A stretch of 64,000 nt of DNA from Pseudomonas asiatica (GCF_009932335.1 NZ_BLJF01000001.1:3722501-3786500), one strand, 5' to 3'; counted from the stretch's first letter, positions 1 to 9,604 are shown. Notes: generated by a model from the letters alone, not told the origin. Translations and numbers: made by a program.

Positions 1-343
1 GCACTGGCGAGGCGCGCTCGGCGAATACCGGGTCGGTAATAAAGAAGCGCCCACGCAGCTTGAGCAATACTGTGGAATGGCCCAGGCGCCACAGGCTGCG
101 GTCGGGCGCATCGAGCACCTGCTGGCGGGTCATGGGCTGGAGGCTGACCGGTGTGGCCGGCCGGGTTTCCGGCGGTTTGCGCAGGAACAGGTATTTGAGC
201 CCGATGCGCAGCTTCTTCAATACGCCATCCTGTGGCAACGACGCCTGGTTGTGAAAACGCCCTTCCCGCTGTGGCGCCGGCTCGCCGGCGGGGTTGGCCA
301 AAGGGACCATCAGCAACACTCCGAGCAACAGGAAAGCCTTCAT
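1..343 (-). CDS. MBL-fold metallo-hydrolase, N-terminal part (cut by window edge)
   Basis: On the minus strand an ATG at 343 opens a frame that stays open to the window edge (114 codons visible), so the C-terminus is missing. The protein starts with a signal-peptide-like stretch (KAFLLLGVLLMVPLANPAG) and then reaches the segment LWRLGHSTVLLKLRGRFFITDP, which is how the NAPE-PLD/UlaG-like branch of the metallo-beta-lactamase fold begins, ahead of the HxHxDH zinc motif that would lie outside the window. The substrate cannot be told. The assignment is by family resemblance of this short segment; an exported location is inferred from the leader. Confidence 0.7.
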   Translation of the reverse strand, partial: MKAFLLLGVLLMVPLANPAGEPAPQREGRFHNQASLPQDGVLKKLRIGLKYLFLRKPPETRPATPVSLQPMTRQQVLDAPDRSLWRLGHSTVLLKLRGRFFITDPVFAERASPV

Positions 344-464
344 GCTACCCCACAGTGATCGGATCAACCATGAATTGGCTTGTAAGGTCATTTTTCGTCG
401 ATGAAACACTGTTCAACAATATTCATGCGAGTTATGCGATAAACGGTGCTTCAGCAGAAGAACG

Positions 465-1547
465 ATGATCAAGATGGATAAACGCAGCGGCAAAGGACTT
501 TCATTCGCCAAACGCATCTACCTGCCGCGGGTCATCGGCCTGGGAATCGGCCTGTTCAGTGTCATGGCCGCCATGGCGCCGCTGTCACCGCCCATCTGGG
601 CATGGCTGCTGGTGCTGTTCAACGGCCTGTTGTGGCCACATGTGGCCTACCTGTGGGCAGCCCGTTCGGCCACGCCCTACCAGGCAGAACAGCGCAACCT
701 GGTTCTGGACTCCCTGATGGGTGGGTTCTGGACCGCCGCCATGCATTTCAATCCATTGCCCAGTGTGACCGTGCTTTCGATGATGACCATGAACAACGTC
801 GCCGCCGGCGGCAAACGCATGGTCGTTCGCGGGATGCTGGCCCAGTTGGCCGGCATGCTCATCGCCACATTGTTGCTGGGCCCCGGCCTGCAACTGAATG
901 CCACACCCCTGCAGGTCTATGCCTGCCTGCCGATGCTGACGCTCTATCCACTGGCGCTAGGCTGGGTCTGCTACCAGCTGGCGATCAAGCTGGCCGACCA
1001 CAAGCGCCGACTGAGCACCCTGAGCCTCACCGACAGCCTGACCGGCCTGCTCAACCACGGTGCCTGGAAAGACCTGCTGCTGCTGAAGTTCCAGGCCTGC
1101 CAGCAGCAAAAGGGGCACGCGGTGATTGCCCTGATCGACATCGACCACTTCAAGACCATCAACGACACGTTCGGTCACGTTGTCGGCGACTGTGTGCTGC
1201 GCCAACTCGGCGCCGAGCTGCGGCACAACCTACGCGAAGGCGACCAGGCCGGGCGCTACGGCGGTGACGAATTCTGCGTAATCTTGCCGGATACCAGCGA
1301 AGCCGAAGCGTGCCTGGCCATGGAGCGCCTGCGCGAGCGGGTCGCCAGCTACCGCAACCCGCAGTTGCCGCACCTGCGCATCAGCCTGAGCATCGGCCTT
1401 TCGGCATTCGAGGCCGACCTGGAGTCACCCGAGCACTGGCTCGAACAGGCGGACAAGGCGCTGTATACCGCCAAGCATGCCGGGCGCGACCAGGTCAATT
1501 TTGCCCGCAGCGACGCTGCAACGCTCAGGCTGGCCTATCCTGATTGA
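465..1547 (+). CDS. Diguanylate cyclase with MASE2 membrane domain (DgcC/AdrA-like)
   Basis: 360 residues. The N-terminal half (about 10-170) is a multi-helix membrane domain resembling the MASE2 domain of E. coli AdrA/DgcC, including the stretches LPRVIGLGIGLF and YPLALGWVCYQLAIKLADHKRRL. The C-terminal half is a GGDEF domain with the intact signature RYGGDEF and, five residues before it, an RxxD inhibitory site (REGD), so it should make c-di-GMP from two GTP and be product-inhibited. Start 465 follows a weak AGAAGAACG ribosome site; an in-frame ATG at 474 is an alternative. A second c-di-GMP gene starts 51 bases downstream on the same strand, so the two are probably co-transcribed. Confidence 0.93.
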   Translation: MIKMDKRSGKGLSFAKRIYLPRVIGLGIGLFSVMAAMAPLSPPIWAWLLVLFNGLLWPHVAYLWAARSATPYQAEQRNLVLDSLMGGFWTAAMHFNPLPSVTVLSMMTMNNVAAGGKRMVVRGMLAQLAGMLIATLLLGPGLQLNATPLQVYACLPMLTLYPLALGWVCYQLAIKLADHKRRLSTLSLTDSLTGLLNHGAWKDLLLLKFQACQQQKGHAVIALIDIDHFKTINDTFGHVVGDCVLRQLGAELRHNLREGDQAGRYGGDEFCVILPDTSEAEACLAMERLRERVASYRNPQLPHLRISLSIGLSAFEADLESPEHWLEQADKALYTAKHAGRDQVNFARSDAATLRLAYPD

Positions 1548-1598
1548 ACCTCCTTCCTGACTAACTGGCGGGAGGCTGCCTGAAGGAGCCGCTCGCGC

Positions 1599-4184
1599 AT
1601 GGCCAGGACCGCCAACCCTCCACCCGCCAGCCCCACCCCGCGCTTCCAGGTGCGTCGCTTGATTGCCGGCTTCAGCGCAGTTTTCGGCCTGGCTTGCCTG
1701 GTCATCGTCGGCGCCCTGTTCAATATCGCGGGTACTCTTGACCATCAGGAGCGCCAGCGCAGCGCCTCGCAGGCATCCAAGGCGCTGGAGCAACGGTTGC
1801 TCGCATCGCGCCAATTCCTGTCCAGCTACGCCGTATGGGATGCTGCCTTCGAACACCTGGCGGGGCAGGCCGACTGGAAATGGGCCTACGAAGAAAAGAA
1901 CGTGGGCGAGTCGCTGTACAGCGCCAGCGGCTATGAGGGAGTGTTCGTGGTGGAGGACGCACGCACCACCTACGCCTTGTTCAGAGGCCAGCCTACCCAG
2001 GCGGCGGCCAATACCTATATCGATGCAGCGCTGCAGCCAATCATCGACCAGGCCCGGGCGGCGGCCATCCCACGTGAACAGATCACCCGTTTCGTCCTGT
2101 TCAACGGTTGGCCGGCCGTGCTCAGTGCTGCGGCGGTGCGCCCGGACCGGGATGTTACCGAGAGCGAGGTCAGCCAGGCGCCGGTAATGCTGTTTGTCGA
2201 CCAGCTCACCGAGGACAAGCTGGCGCAACTGAGCAGCGGTGCCGGCCTGACCGGCATGCACGTGGAGAAAGATGATGTGGGCGAGCACGGCCACCTGCGC
2301 ATCGACCTCGGCGATACCGGCTACCACCTGTCCTGGAGCAGCCCGCTGCCAGGGCACCAGTTGCTGCGTGCTGTGTTGCCCCCGCTGTCGGGAGCCTTGC
2401 TGATACTTGGCCTGGTCATGCTCTACCTGTTCCGTCATGCCTTGCGCAGTTCGCGCGCGATCGACCTCACGCTCGCCGATCTGCAGCAGAGCAACCAGGC
2501 CCTGGAGGCCAGCGAGCAGCGTTTTCGCGCGGTGGCCGAGTCGGCATCCGACTGGATCTGGGAAACTGATCGGCAGCAACGCCTCACCTATCTGTCACAA
2601 CGTTTTGTCAACGTTACCGGTTACCCGGTGGACGACTGGCTCGGCCACCCGCTCAATCAGTTACTGGCCTGCGATACCACGCCGCTCTCGCCGTGGCTGG
2701 ATGCCCTGGCCGCGGCCGACCCGCAACAACTGGCCAACCTGCGCTGCACCTACCGCGACCAGAATGGCCAGAACCGCTACTGCCGGATTTCGGCCCGCGC
2801 CATCTGGTACGACGACAAGCCCGTCGGTTTCCGTGGCACCGCCAGTGACATCACCGACGAAGTCGATGCCCATGCACGCATCCAGCACCTGTCGCTGCAC
2901 GACCCGCTGACCGGCCTGGCCAACCGCAACAAGCTAGCCCGCCACCTGGAACAGGCGCTGTTACGTGGGAGCGACTCGCCACCACTGACCTTGCTGCTGC
3001 TGGACCTGGACAACTTCAAGCCGATCAACGACTCTCTCGGCCATGCCGCCGGTGACGCGGTGCTGCAGGAGGTAGCGAACCGCCTGCGCGACACTACCCG
3101 CGACGGCGACCTGGTCGCGCGTTTGGGCGGCGACGAGTTCCTCCTGGTGCTCGGCGGCATGGACAACCGCAGCGAGATCGACCGTTTCTGTGCGCGCCTG
3201 ATCAGCCTGCTGCAACAACCGATCATCTTCGATAACCAGCCCCTGCACGTTGGCGCCAGCATCGGAGTCGCCCAGACCCGTACCCAGGGCTTCGATGCCG
3301 GCGAGCTGATCCGCTGCGCCGATATCGCCCTGTACCAGGCCAAGGCCGACGGCAAGAGCACCTGGCGCTATTTCGCTGCCGAAATGAACCAGCAGATCCA
3401 GTACCGCCGCCAACTGGAGAACGACATGCGGCGAGCCCTGCGCAACCAGGAATTCGAGCTGCACTACCAGCCGCGCTACCGCCTCAGCGACCTGCGCATC
3501 GTCGCAGTCGAGGCCTTGCTGCGCTGGCAGCATCCGCAGGAAGGGTTGCTGGGGCCGGACACCTTCATCCCCTTGGCCGAACAGAGTGACATCATTGTCG
3601 CGCTGGGCCGCTGGGTGTTGCGCGAAGCCTGCCGCACTGCCCATGACTGGCCCGCCGATGTTCTGGTGTCTGTGAACCTGTCACCTGCGCAGTTCCAGCG
3701 CAGCGATGTGGTGGCGGATGTACGCGAGATCCTGCTGGAAACCGCTTTCCCCGCACAGCGCCTGGAGCTGGAAATTACCGAGAACGTGATGCTCAATGAC
3801 ATCGAAGGCGCACTGGGCACAATGCTGTCGCTCAAGGAGCTCGGCGTTCGCCTGAACATGGACGACTTCGGCACCGGCTACTCGTCGCTGGGCTACTTGC
3901 GCACCTACCCGTTCGACAGCATCAAGATCGACAAACGCTTTATCGGCGGGCTGAACAACACCGCTGGCAGCGACCGCGCCGTGGTCCAGGCCATCATCAA
4001 CCTGGGCGAAGCGATGGGGCTGACGGTGACGGCCGAAGGAGTGGAAAGCGAGCAGCAGCTCAGGGCACTGCAGAAGGACCGTTGCCATGAAGTGCAAGGC
4101 TATTACCTGAGCAGGCCTCTGAACAGTGCGGGGCTCGAGGCGTTGTTGCAGCAGGCATCCCAGCGCTCGGCGCCCTACCTGTAG
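1599..4184 (+). CDS. CHASE4-PAS-GGDEF-EAL membrane c-di-GMP protein
   Basis: 861 residues. An N-terminal transmembrane helix (about 20-45) and a second near 260-280 bracket a periplasmic domain of CHASE4 type (contains YAVWDAAFEHLAG, a typical start of that domain). A PAS domain follows (about 305-425, SDWIWETD), then a GGDEF domain with intact RLGGDEF and an RxxD site (RDGD) five residues upstream, then an EAL domain with EALLRW, ENVM and DDFGTGYSS. Both cyclase and phosphodiesterase motifs are intact, so direction of activity cannot be predicted. The ribosome site AAGGAG sits ahead of ATG 1599. It follows the MASE2 cyclase by 51 bases and is likely in the same operon. Confidence 0.93.
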   Translation: MARTANPPPASPTPRFQVRRLIAGFSAVFGLACLVIVGALFNIAGTLDHQERQRSASQASKALEQRLLASRQFLSSYAVWDAAFEHLAGQADWKWAYEEKNVGESLYSASGYEGVFVVEDARTTYALFRGQPTQAAANTYIDAALQPIIDQARAAAIPREQITRFVLFNGWPAVLSAAAVRPDRDVTESEVSQAPVMLFVDQLTEDKLAQLSSGAGLTGMHVEKDDVGEHGHLRIDLGDTGYHLSWSSPLPGHQLLRAVLPPLSGALLILGLVMLYLFRHALRSSRAIDLTLADLQQSNQALEASEQRFRAVAESASDWIWETDRQQRLTYLSQRFVNVTGYPVDDWLGHPLNQLLACDTTPLSPWLDALAAADPQQLANLRCTYRDQNGQNRYCRISARAIWYDDKPVGFRGTASDITDEVDAHARIQHLSLHDPLTGLANRNKLARHLEQALLRGSDSPPLTLLLLDLDNFKPINDSLGHAAGDAVLQEVANRLRDTTRDGDLVARLGGDEFLLVLGGMDNRSEIDRFCARLISLLQQPIIFDNQPLHVGASIGVAQTRTQGFDAGELIRCADIALYQAKADGKSTWRYFAAEMNQQIQYRRQLENDMRRALRNQEFELHYQPRYRLSDLRIVAVEALLRWQHPQEGLLGPDTFIPLAEQSDIIVALGRWVLREACRTAHDWPADVLVSVNLSPAQFQRSDVVADVREILLETAFPAQRLELEITENVMLNDIEGALGTMLSLKELGVRLNMDDFGTGYSSLGYLRTYPFDSIKIDKRFIGGLNNTAGSDRAVVQAIINLGEAMGLTVTAEGVESEQQLRALQKDRCHEVQGYYLSRPLNSAGLEALLQQASQRSAPYL

Positions 4185-4226
4185 CGTAAGTTTGAAAGCT
4201 TGCGCAGCCCGCTCCTACAGGGATTT

Positions 4227-4556
4227 TCAGCACAGCTGCCGCAAGCTGCGCTCAGCCACGATTTCCGGCAGGTCGCGCCGGCGCAGGTAGGTGCGCAGCG
4301 GTTCACCGATGTTCAAACGGTCATCCACATGCTGCTCCAGCAACAGCGCCAGCCGTTCGCGGCAAAGAGCCATGCGCTGCCCTTGCTCGGGCCGCCAGAC
4401 AAACTCGCTGCAGGGCGTGATGCTGGCATCGGCCACGTCCATGCCGAAAGAGTCTTCGGAAAAACGCACGATATGCACGCCGCGCTTGCCATGAAAACCG
4501 ACAAAGCCCTTGAGCTGGTCGGCAGCGTTGCAGATGTCCTGTGAAGTGATGGCCAT
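4227..4556 (-). CDS. Conserved small protein of unknown function
   Basis: 109 residues starting MAITSQDICNAADQ. I chose ATG 4556 because GAGG lies about eight bases upstream; an in-frame ATG at 4571 would add five residues and lacks a ribosome site. No signal peptide or membrane helix is visible; the protein is mixed alpha/beta in composition, with an acidic middle and a basic C-terminal third (RTYLRRRDLP). I do not recognise the family. It lies between the c-di-GMP pair, which converges on it, and the LysR gene, and need not be related to either. Confidence 0.7.
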   Translation of the reverse strand: MAITSQDICNAADQLKGFVGFHGKRGVHIVRFSEDSFGMDVADASITPCSEFVWRPEQGQRMALCRERLALLLEQHVDDRLNIGEPLRTYLRRRDLPEIVAERSLRQLC

Positions 4557-4679
4557 GACGTAACCTCGCAATGAAATCGGAAGATACGCACGCCAGGCGG
4601 GAAAGGGTTGCCTCTGCCGGGCAACTCGTGACTGGCAGCCTAACGCAAGCCATCACACAGGCGCCACGGTTTTCATCGA

Positions 4680-5588
4680 TCAGCGACCACCGTCAACCTG
4701 TGAATGCAGCACCTCGCCCAACCATTGCATGAAGGCCTGCACCCGGCGTGGCACGTGCCGTTGCCGGGCATAAAGCAGTGATACGGGCATGGCCGGCGCC
4801 TGCCAGCCTTCCAGTACCGAAACCAGCTCACCGCGCTGCAGGTGCTCGGCCACGCCCACCGCCGGTACCTGGATCAGCCCCAGCCCGGCCAGGCAGGCCG
4901 CCGAGTAGGCCTCGGCATTGTTCACTGTGACCACGCCGGCCATGGCCTGGAAATGCAGTTCACCGTCCTGCAGAAATTCGAAACCGGCACTACGCCCCCC
5001 CAGAGTGCGCACGTAATGCACCAAGTGATGCTCGGCCAGGTCCTGCAGCGTGCGCGGCACGCCGTAGCGTGCAAGGTAGGCAGGGCTGGCACAGTTGCGC
5101 ATGCTCAGTTGGCCGACCGGGCGCGCCACCACATCCAGGTCATGCAGGGCACCAATGCGCATCACGCAATCGAAGCCTTCACGCAGCAGGTCGACCTGGC
5201 GGTCGGTACAACTGAGCTCCACCTCCAGGCGCGGGAAGCGCTGCAGAAACTGCGGCAACGCCGGGATGATGACCCGCCGGGCCATCATTGTCGGCAGATC
5301 GACGCGCAGGCGCCCGGCCAGCTCGGCATCGTCGGCGCGGAACAAGCCCTCGATTTCGTCCATGCCCGACAGCAGGTCCTTGCTGCGCTCGTACAGCAAG
5401 GCGCCATCCTGGGTCGCCTGTACCCGGCGGGTGGTGCGGTTGAACAGCTGCGTACCCAGCAAACGCTCGAGCGCCCTGACCTGCTCCGACACAGTCGAAC
5501 GGGGCAGCCCCAAGCTCTCGGCAGCCAGGGTGAAACTGCTGACCTCGCAGACACGAACAAAGGTGCGCAACAACTCCAGCTTGTTCAA
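4680..5588 (-). CDS. LysR-family transcriptional regulator
   Basis: 302 residues, the normal LTTR size. The N-terminal winged helix is plain: NKLELLRTFVRVCEVSSFT, then LPRSTVSEQVRALERLLGTQLFNRTTRRV, followed by a substrate-binding domain with the usual periplasmic-binding-protein fold. It resembles the PcaQ/YafC-like subgroup that often sits beside a dehydrogenase. It is divergent from the SDR gene starting at 5701; the 112-base gap is the expected place for both promoters and the LysR site, so it probably regulates that neighbour. The effector is unknown. Confidence 0.93.
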   Translation of the reverse strand: MNKLELLRTFVRVCEVSSFTLAAESLGLPRSTVSEQVRALERLLGTQLFNRTTRRVQATQDGALLYERSKDLLSGMDEIEGLFRADDAELAGRLRVDLPTMMARRVIIPALPQFLQRFPRLEVELSCTDRQVDLLREGFDCVMRIGALHDLDVVARPVGQLSMRNCASPAYLARYGVPRTLQDLAEHHLVHYVRTLGGRSAGFEFLQDGELHFQAMAGVVTVNNAEAYSAACLAGLGLIQVPAVGVAEHLQRGELVSVLEGWQAPAMPVSLLYARQRHVPRRVQAFMQWLGEVLHSQVDGGR

Positions 5589-5700
5589 TTCAGCCCTCGT
5601 CTATCCGGTTTTACCGAACAGTATTTCCATATTCGCTGGATTTAACAGCACCACACCGACCAATAACCTGTGCTCATCAGCCCACCATGAGGTTTTCACC

Positions 5701-6459
5701 ATGACCCGCAAGATTGCCCTGATCACTGGCGCCAGCCGCGGCCTGGGCCGCAACACCGCAGAACACCTGGCCGCACGCGGCATCGATGTCATCGGCACTT
5801 ACCACAGCAAGGCGGAGGAAGCCCATGCCGTCGCCGCCCGGCTGGAGCAGGCCGGGGTCAAGGCCATCATGCTGCAACTGGACGTCAGCGACAGCGCCAG
5901 CTTTGCCGGCTTCGCCGAATGCCTCGGCGCAACCCTGCAGCAACACTTTGGCCACGAGCGCTTCGACTTTCTGGTGAACAATGCCGGGATCGGATTGAAC
6001 GTGCCATACACCGAAACCAGCGAGGCACAGTTCGACCAGTTGCTGAAAATCCAGCTGAAAGGTCCGTTCTTCCTTACCCAGCGCCTGCTGCCGTTGCTGG
6101 TCGACAATGGCCGCATCGTCAACATTTCCACTGGCCTGGCGCGCTTTGCGCTACCGGGGTATGCCGCCTATGCCGCGATGAAGGGGGCGATGGAGGTGCT
6201 GACCCGCTATCAGGCCAAGGAACTGGGAGCACGTGGGATCCGTGTGAACATTCTGGCGCCGGGGGCGATCGAGACCGATTTTGGCGGCGGCGTGGTGCGG
6301 GATAACCGACAGGTTAATGAATACATTGCCGGCAACACGGCGCTGGGGCGGGTGGGCTTGCCGGATGATATCGGGGCAGCGATTGCGCTGTTGCTGGAAG
6401 ATGGCAACGGCTGGATCAACGGGCAACGGCTGGAGGTTTCGGGCGGGATGTTCCTCTGA
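5701..6459 (+). CDS. Short-chain dehydrogenase/reductase (SDR)
   Basis: 252 residues, classical SDR. The cofactor motif TGASRGLG is at 10-16, NNAG at 93-96, the catalytic serine in NIST (S143), and the active-site pair YxxxK at Y157/K161. The C-terminal part (GWINGQRLEVSGGMFL) matches the FabG-like end of the family. It should be an NAD(P)H-dependent oxidoreductase acting on a carbonyl or alcohol; the substrate is not identifiable. It is transcribed away from the LysR gene and followed by a hairpin at 6472-6490. An upstream in-frame extension into the LysR gene is spurious: ATG 5701 is the sensible start. Confidence 0.92.
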   Translation: MTRKIALITGASRGLGRNTAEHLAARGIDVIGTYHSKAEEAHAVAARLEQAGVKAIMLQLDVSDSASFAGFAECLGATLQQHFGHERFDFLVNNAGIGLNVPYTETSEAQFDQLLKIQLKGPFFLTQRLLPLLVDNGRIVNISTGLARFALPGYAAYAAMKGAMEVLTRYQAKELGARGIRVNILAPGAIETDFGGGVVRDNRQVNEYIAGNTALGRVGLPDDIGAAIALLLEDGNGWINGQRLEVSGGMFL

Positions 6460-6471
6460 AATCGAGGATCT

Positions 6472-6493
6472 GGGGCTGCTTAGCAGCCCCTTT
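6472..6493 (+). terminator. Hairpin between SDR and convergent HlyD gene
   Basis: GGGGCTGCTTAGCAGCCCC forms a strong stem followed by only TTT. It lies between the SDR stop (6459) and the HlyD stop (6499), so it probably ends SDR transcription; the short T run makes it a modest candidate. Confidence 0.55.
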
Positions 6494-6498
6494 GGCCC

Positions 6499-7368
6499 TC
6501 ACGGCCGACTCTGCTCCTCATGCACCTGCACACTGGCCGTCATTCCCGCACTCAGGGTCACCCCCTCCGGCACCTGGTCCAGGCGAATCCTTACCGGTAT
6601 CCGCTGCGCCAATCGCACCCAGTTGAAGGTCGGCTCGACCTCCGGCAGCAACTGGCTGTCGGGGTTGCTGTTGCGGTCGGTGATACCACGGCTGATGCTT
6701 TCCACATGCCCTTGCATCGGTTCGCCCGCGCCCATCAGCCAGACCTTCACCGCATCCCCCACACGAATGCGTGGCAGCTTGGTTTCCTCGAAATAGGCCT
6801 GGATATAGAAGGTTGAATCGTCCACCAGGGCCATCACCGCCTCCCCGGTGTTCACATAGTTGCCCTCGGCCAGGCGCAGGTTGGTGATATGCCCGCTGCG
6901 CGGCGCCCGCACTTCACTGCGCGCCAGGTTGATTTTGGCGACCTGCAATTGTGCCTCGGCCTCATGCAGCTCACCGCGGGCGATGGCCGCATTGATCTGG
7001 GCGTTTTCCCGCAATTCGGCACTGATCGCCTCCGGCCCAAGTGCGGTACGCCGGGCCGCTTCACGCTCGCGCAGGCGCAGTTGCTGGCTGCGGGTTTCGG
7101 TCACCGCGCTGGCTTGGTCGAAAGCAGCCTGGAAGCGTTCGCGGTCGATGCTCATCAGCAGGTCGCCGGCCTTGACCTGCTGATTGTCACGGGCCTTCAG
7201 CTCGCGCACCCAGCCGGACACATCGGGGGCGATCACCACCACATCGGCGCGCACACGGGCATCGCGGGTCCAGGGGGTGAGCATGTAGTACTGCCACAGC
7301 TGATAGCCGGCGAAGACGGCAAGGGCCACCACACACAAGGTGACCAGGGTACGTACGGCCGCACGCAT
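6499..7368 (-). CDS. HlyD-family periplasmic adaptor (AaeA-like)
   Basis: 289 residues. One N-terminal membrane helix (about 7-27), then a biotinyl-lipoyl-like half (VIAPDVSGWVRELKARDNQQVKAGDLL), a coiled-coil hairpin (about 80-150), the second lipoyl half (VRAPRSGHITNLRLAEGNYV) and a beta-barrel domain. This is the membrane fusion protein of an EmrA/AaeA-type efflux pump, linking the inner-membrane FUSC transporter to an outer-membrane channel not encoded here. It is the last gene of the three-gene minus-strand operon, 12 bases after the DUF1656 gene. Substrates in related systems are aromatic acids or other small toxic compounds; that is inference here. Confidence 0.9.
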   Translation of the reverse strand: MRAAVRTLVTLCVVALAVFAGYQLWQYYMLTPWTRDARVRADVVVIAPDVSGWVRELKARDNQQVKAGDLLMSIDRERFQAAFDQASAVTETRSQQLRLREREAARRTALGPEAISAELRENAQINAAIARGELHEAEAQLQVAKINLARSEVRAPRSGHITNLRLAEGNYVNTGEAVMALVDDSTFYIQAYFEETKLPRIRVGDAVKVWLMGAGEPMQGHVESISRGITDRNSNPDSQLLPEVEPTFNWVRLAQRIPVRIRLDQVPEGVTLSAGMTASVQVHEEQSRP

Positions 7369-7380
7369 CGAAACACTCCT

Positions 7381-7587
7381 TTATAAAGCTCCCAGCAGTC
7401 GCACTACCAGGAACAACACACAAACGAACAACGCCGCATCGAACAGCGCTTCATGCCAGATCCAGCGCCCCAACGGCGTGGCCTGCACCACCAGACGCAA
7501 CACGCCGGTAAGCACCAGCGCCATCAACACATAAACCAGGAAAGGGCTGAACAGCACGCCGCCCAATTCCCACTCACGCAACCCCAT
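7381..7587 (-). CDS. DUF1656 small membrane protein (AaeX-like)
   Basis: 68 residues beginning MGLREWELGGVLFSPF, with two hydrophobic helices. DUF1656 proteins regularly sit between a FUSC transporter and an HlyD adaptor, as AaeX does in E. coli, and probably help the pump in the inner membrane. Its start overlaps the end of the FUSC gene by 14 bases and it ends 12 bases before the HlyD gene, so the three are translated as a unit. I set the start at ATG 7587; a longer open frame upstream overlaps the FUSC gene and does not look like protein. Confidence 0.88.
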   Translation of the reverse strand: MGLREWELGGVLFSPFLVYVLMALVLTGVLRLVVQATPLGRWIWHEALFDAALFVCVLFLVVRLLGAL

Positions 7588-9604
7588 GGGATTCCTCCTG
7601 CCAACGGCACCACTTGCCCCAGCTTTTTTGCAGTTGCAGCACCGCCCCTTCGGCCAACCGCAGCGGATCGCTGGAGGGTAGACGGCGCAAGGCGCCAATG
7701 AACTGTTCGCTTGCGGCATCCAGGCTCTGCCCACACCCTGGCGCCGGCCCTTTGGCCAGCACTGCCTCTACCTGCTGCAGGTATTCGCGCTCGGCCCGTC
7801 CCAACGGGGCCTGGGCGACCGCCAGGCACATGCGCAAATGCACCAGTTCGTCGCCGATATCCAGGCCGTGCAGGCCGTCGTCCCAGCGCTTGCGTTCGCT
7901 CTCGGGCAGGTCGCCGGCATGCCGCGCCAGTTGCATCAGGCGGTCGGCCATGCGCCCGCCAAACCAACTGTCGGCCCCGCGCAGGTCGCGCCGGGTCAGG
8001 CGCACCAGGTCATTCTGGGTCGCCGCGCGCAGGCGCTGGCCCAGCCAGGCCGGGTGGCGAAACACCAACAAGCGGAAGGCCATCACCGCCGCCGACACAC
8101 CCACCAGCATGGCCAAGGCACTGTTGAGCATGGTGGCCACGCCGAACTGCATGGCGTTGAGCGGCGACACCAGCACGATGAAATGCAGGCAATAAGAAGT
8201 AGCCGTGGCCCCGGTCCGCGGGTGAGCCATGCCCAGCGCACCAAGAAACAGCGGCACCCCCATGCCCAGGCAGAGCATGGCGAAGCTGCTCCATTGCGGC
8301 AGCAGAATTTGCCCGACCAGAAACGCCGCCGGTATTGCCAGGAGGATCCCTCGTAAAAAGCTCAGGCCGATCTGCGCGCCATTCTCGCGGCTGGCGAACA
8401 GGCTGCAGACCACACAGGTCAGCACCAGGCCACCCGGTGCCGAAGGCCAGGCGGTGGCCAGCCAGAAACCACTCATCACCAGAAAGGCCAGCGCACTGCG
8501 TGAGCCGAACAGCAAGGCCAGCGACCAGTCGCGGTGCGCGGCCAGGCCCTGAGACACATCCTTGGGCGCCCTGCCCGCCTCCACATCCTCCAGCGCCTGG
8601 CTGGCAGCCATGGCGTAATCCAGCAGCAGTGCCATGCGTGCCAGGCAAAAGTGCTCCGCCGGGCTGATCTGATCATCGTGGGCAGCATCCCAGATACGCT
8701 GGCGCAGAAGCAAAAGGCTCGGCTGATCGGGCTTGCCCAACAGTGCGCGCACCTCCTCCAGCCAGGGCGCCAGGCGTTCGGCCTCGCCCTCATCAAGTTG
8801 CCGCCACTGGCGGCGCACCGAACGGGAAATGCGCAGCAGCACCATCAGTTTCTGGCTCAGGCCGCGAATGGCACGAGCGCGTTGGCGCCCGCGATTGCCT
8901 TCGAACCAGGCGTGTTCGCGTTGGCTGTCGATGGCAACGATACGCCCCAGGCTCTCCAGCAGGCCTTTGCGCGCCTCGTCTTCACCGCCCAGCATGGCAC
9001 TGGCGGCCTGCAGGCCGTTCTGCCAGGCCTGACGGGCCTGCCCGCCCAGTTGCTGCTCTACCCGCATGGGCCAGAGCAAGGCGCTGCTGGCGGTGGCACA
9101 GAAGATACCCAGGCAGATCTCGGTGCAGCGCGCCACGGCCTGGTCGAACACCTGCAATGGGTGATCGATGGCCGGCAGGGCAATGATCGCCGCCGTGTAG
9201 CCTGCCAACACGAAGGCATAGGCCCAGGCGCTGCGCAACTGTGTGGAGGCGGCGGTACACAGGGCCAGCCACAGGGCCAAGGTGAGCAGGAACAGACCGG
9301 GGGTCTGGGCAAACAGACCGATGAACAGCACCGACATAAATGTGCCGACCAGGGTGCCGGCCAGCCGCGCCAGGCCCTTCTGCACCACCATGCCTGACAA
9401 CGGCTGGGCGACGATGAAAGCGGTCATCAGGGCCCAGGACGGTTGCTCCAGGCCCCAGCGCATCGCCAGCCACAGGGCCAGGCCGCCACCGAGCAGGGTC
9501 TTGATGGCGAACTTGAGGGCGAGGCTGCTGGGAGCGAACAGGGCCTGGAAGGTGATGGGCACGAGACGGACCTTGAGGGGATGGTCTTGTAGAAAGATAG
9601 ACAA
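7574..9604 (-). CDS. FUSC-family inner-membrane transporter (AaeB-like)
   Basis: 676 residues with the FUSC layout: a bundle of five to six membrane helices in the first 180 residues (FAIKTLLGGGLALWLAMRWG and GTLVGTFMSVLFIGLFAQTPG are visible), a long soluble middle, a second helix bundle around 370-520, and a soluble C-terminus. This is the proton-driven inner-membrane part of an AaeB-type exporter. It is the first gene of the operon with DUF1656 and HlyD. A 14-bp palindrome of SlyA/MarR type lies 30 bases before the start codon, suggesting ligand-controlled repression. Confidence 0.9.
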   Translation of the reverse strand: MSIFLQDHPLKVRLVPITFQALFAPSSLALKFAIKTLLGGGLALWLAMRWGLEQPSWALMTAFIVAQPLSGMVVQKGLARLAGTLVGTFMSVLFIGLFAQTPGLFLLTLALWLALCTAASTQLRSAWAYAFVLAGYTAAIIALPAIDHPLQVFDQAVARCTEICLGIFCATASSALLWPMRVEQQLGGQARQAWQNGLQAASAMLGGEDEARKGLLESLGRIVAIDSQREHAWFEGNRGRQRARAIRGLSQKLMVLLRISRSVRRQWRQLDEGEAERLAPWLEEVRALLGKPDQPSLLLLRQRIWDAAHDDQISPAEHFCLARMALLLDYAMAASQALEDVEAGRAPKDVSQGLAAHRDWSLALLFGSRSALAFLVMSGFWLATAWPSAPGGLVLTCVVCSLFASRENGAQIGLSFLRGILLAIPAAFLVGQILLPQWSSFAMLCLGMGVPLFLGALGMAHPRTGATATSYCLHFIVLVSPLNAMQFGVATMLNSALAMLVGVSAAVMAFRLLVFRHPAWLGQRLRAATQNDLVRLTRRDLRGADSWFGGRMADRLMQLARHAGDLPESERKRWDDGLHGLDIGDELVHLRMCLAVAQAPLGRAEREYLQQVEAVLAKGPAPGCGQSLDAASEQFIGALRRLPSSDPLRLAEGAVLQLQKSWGKWCRWQEESHGVA

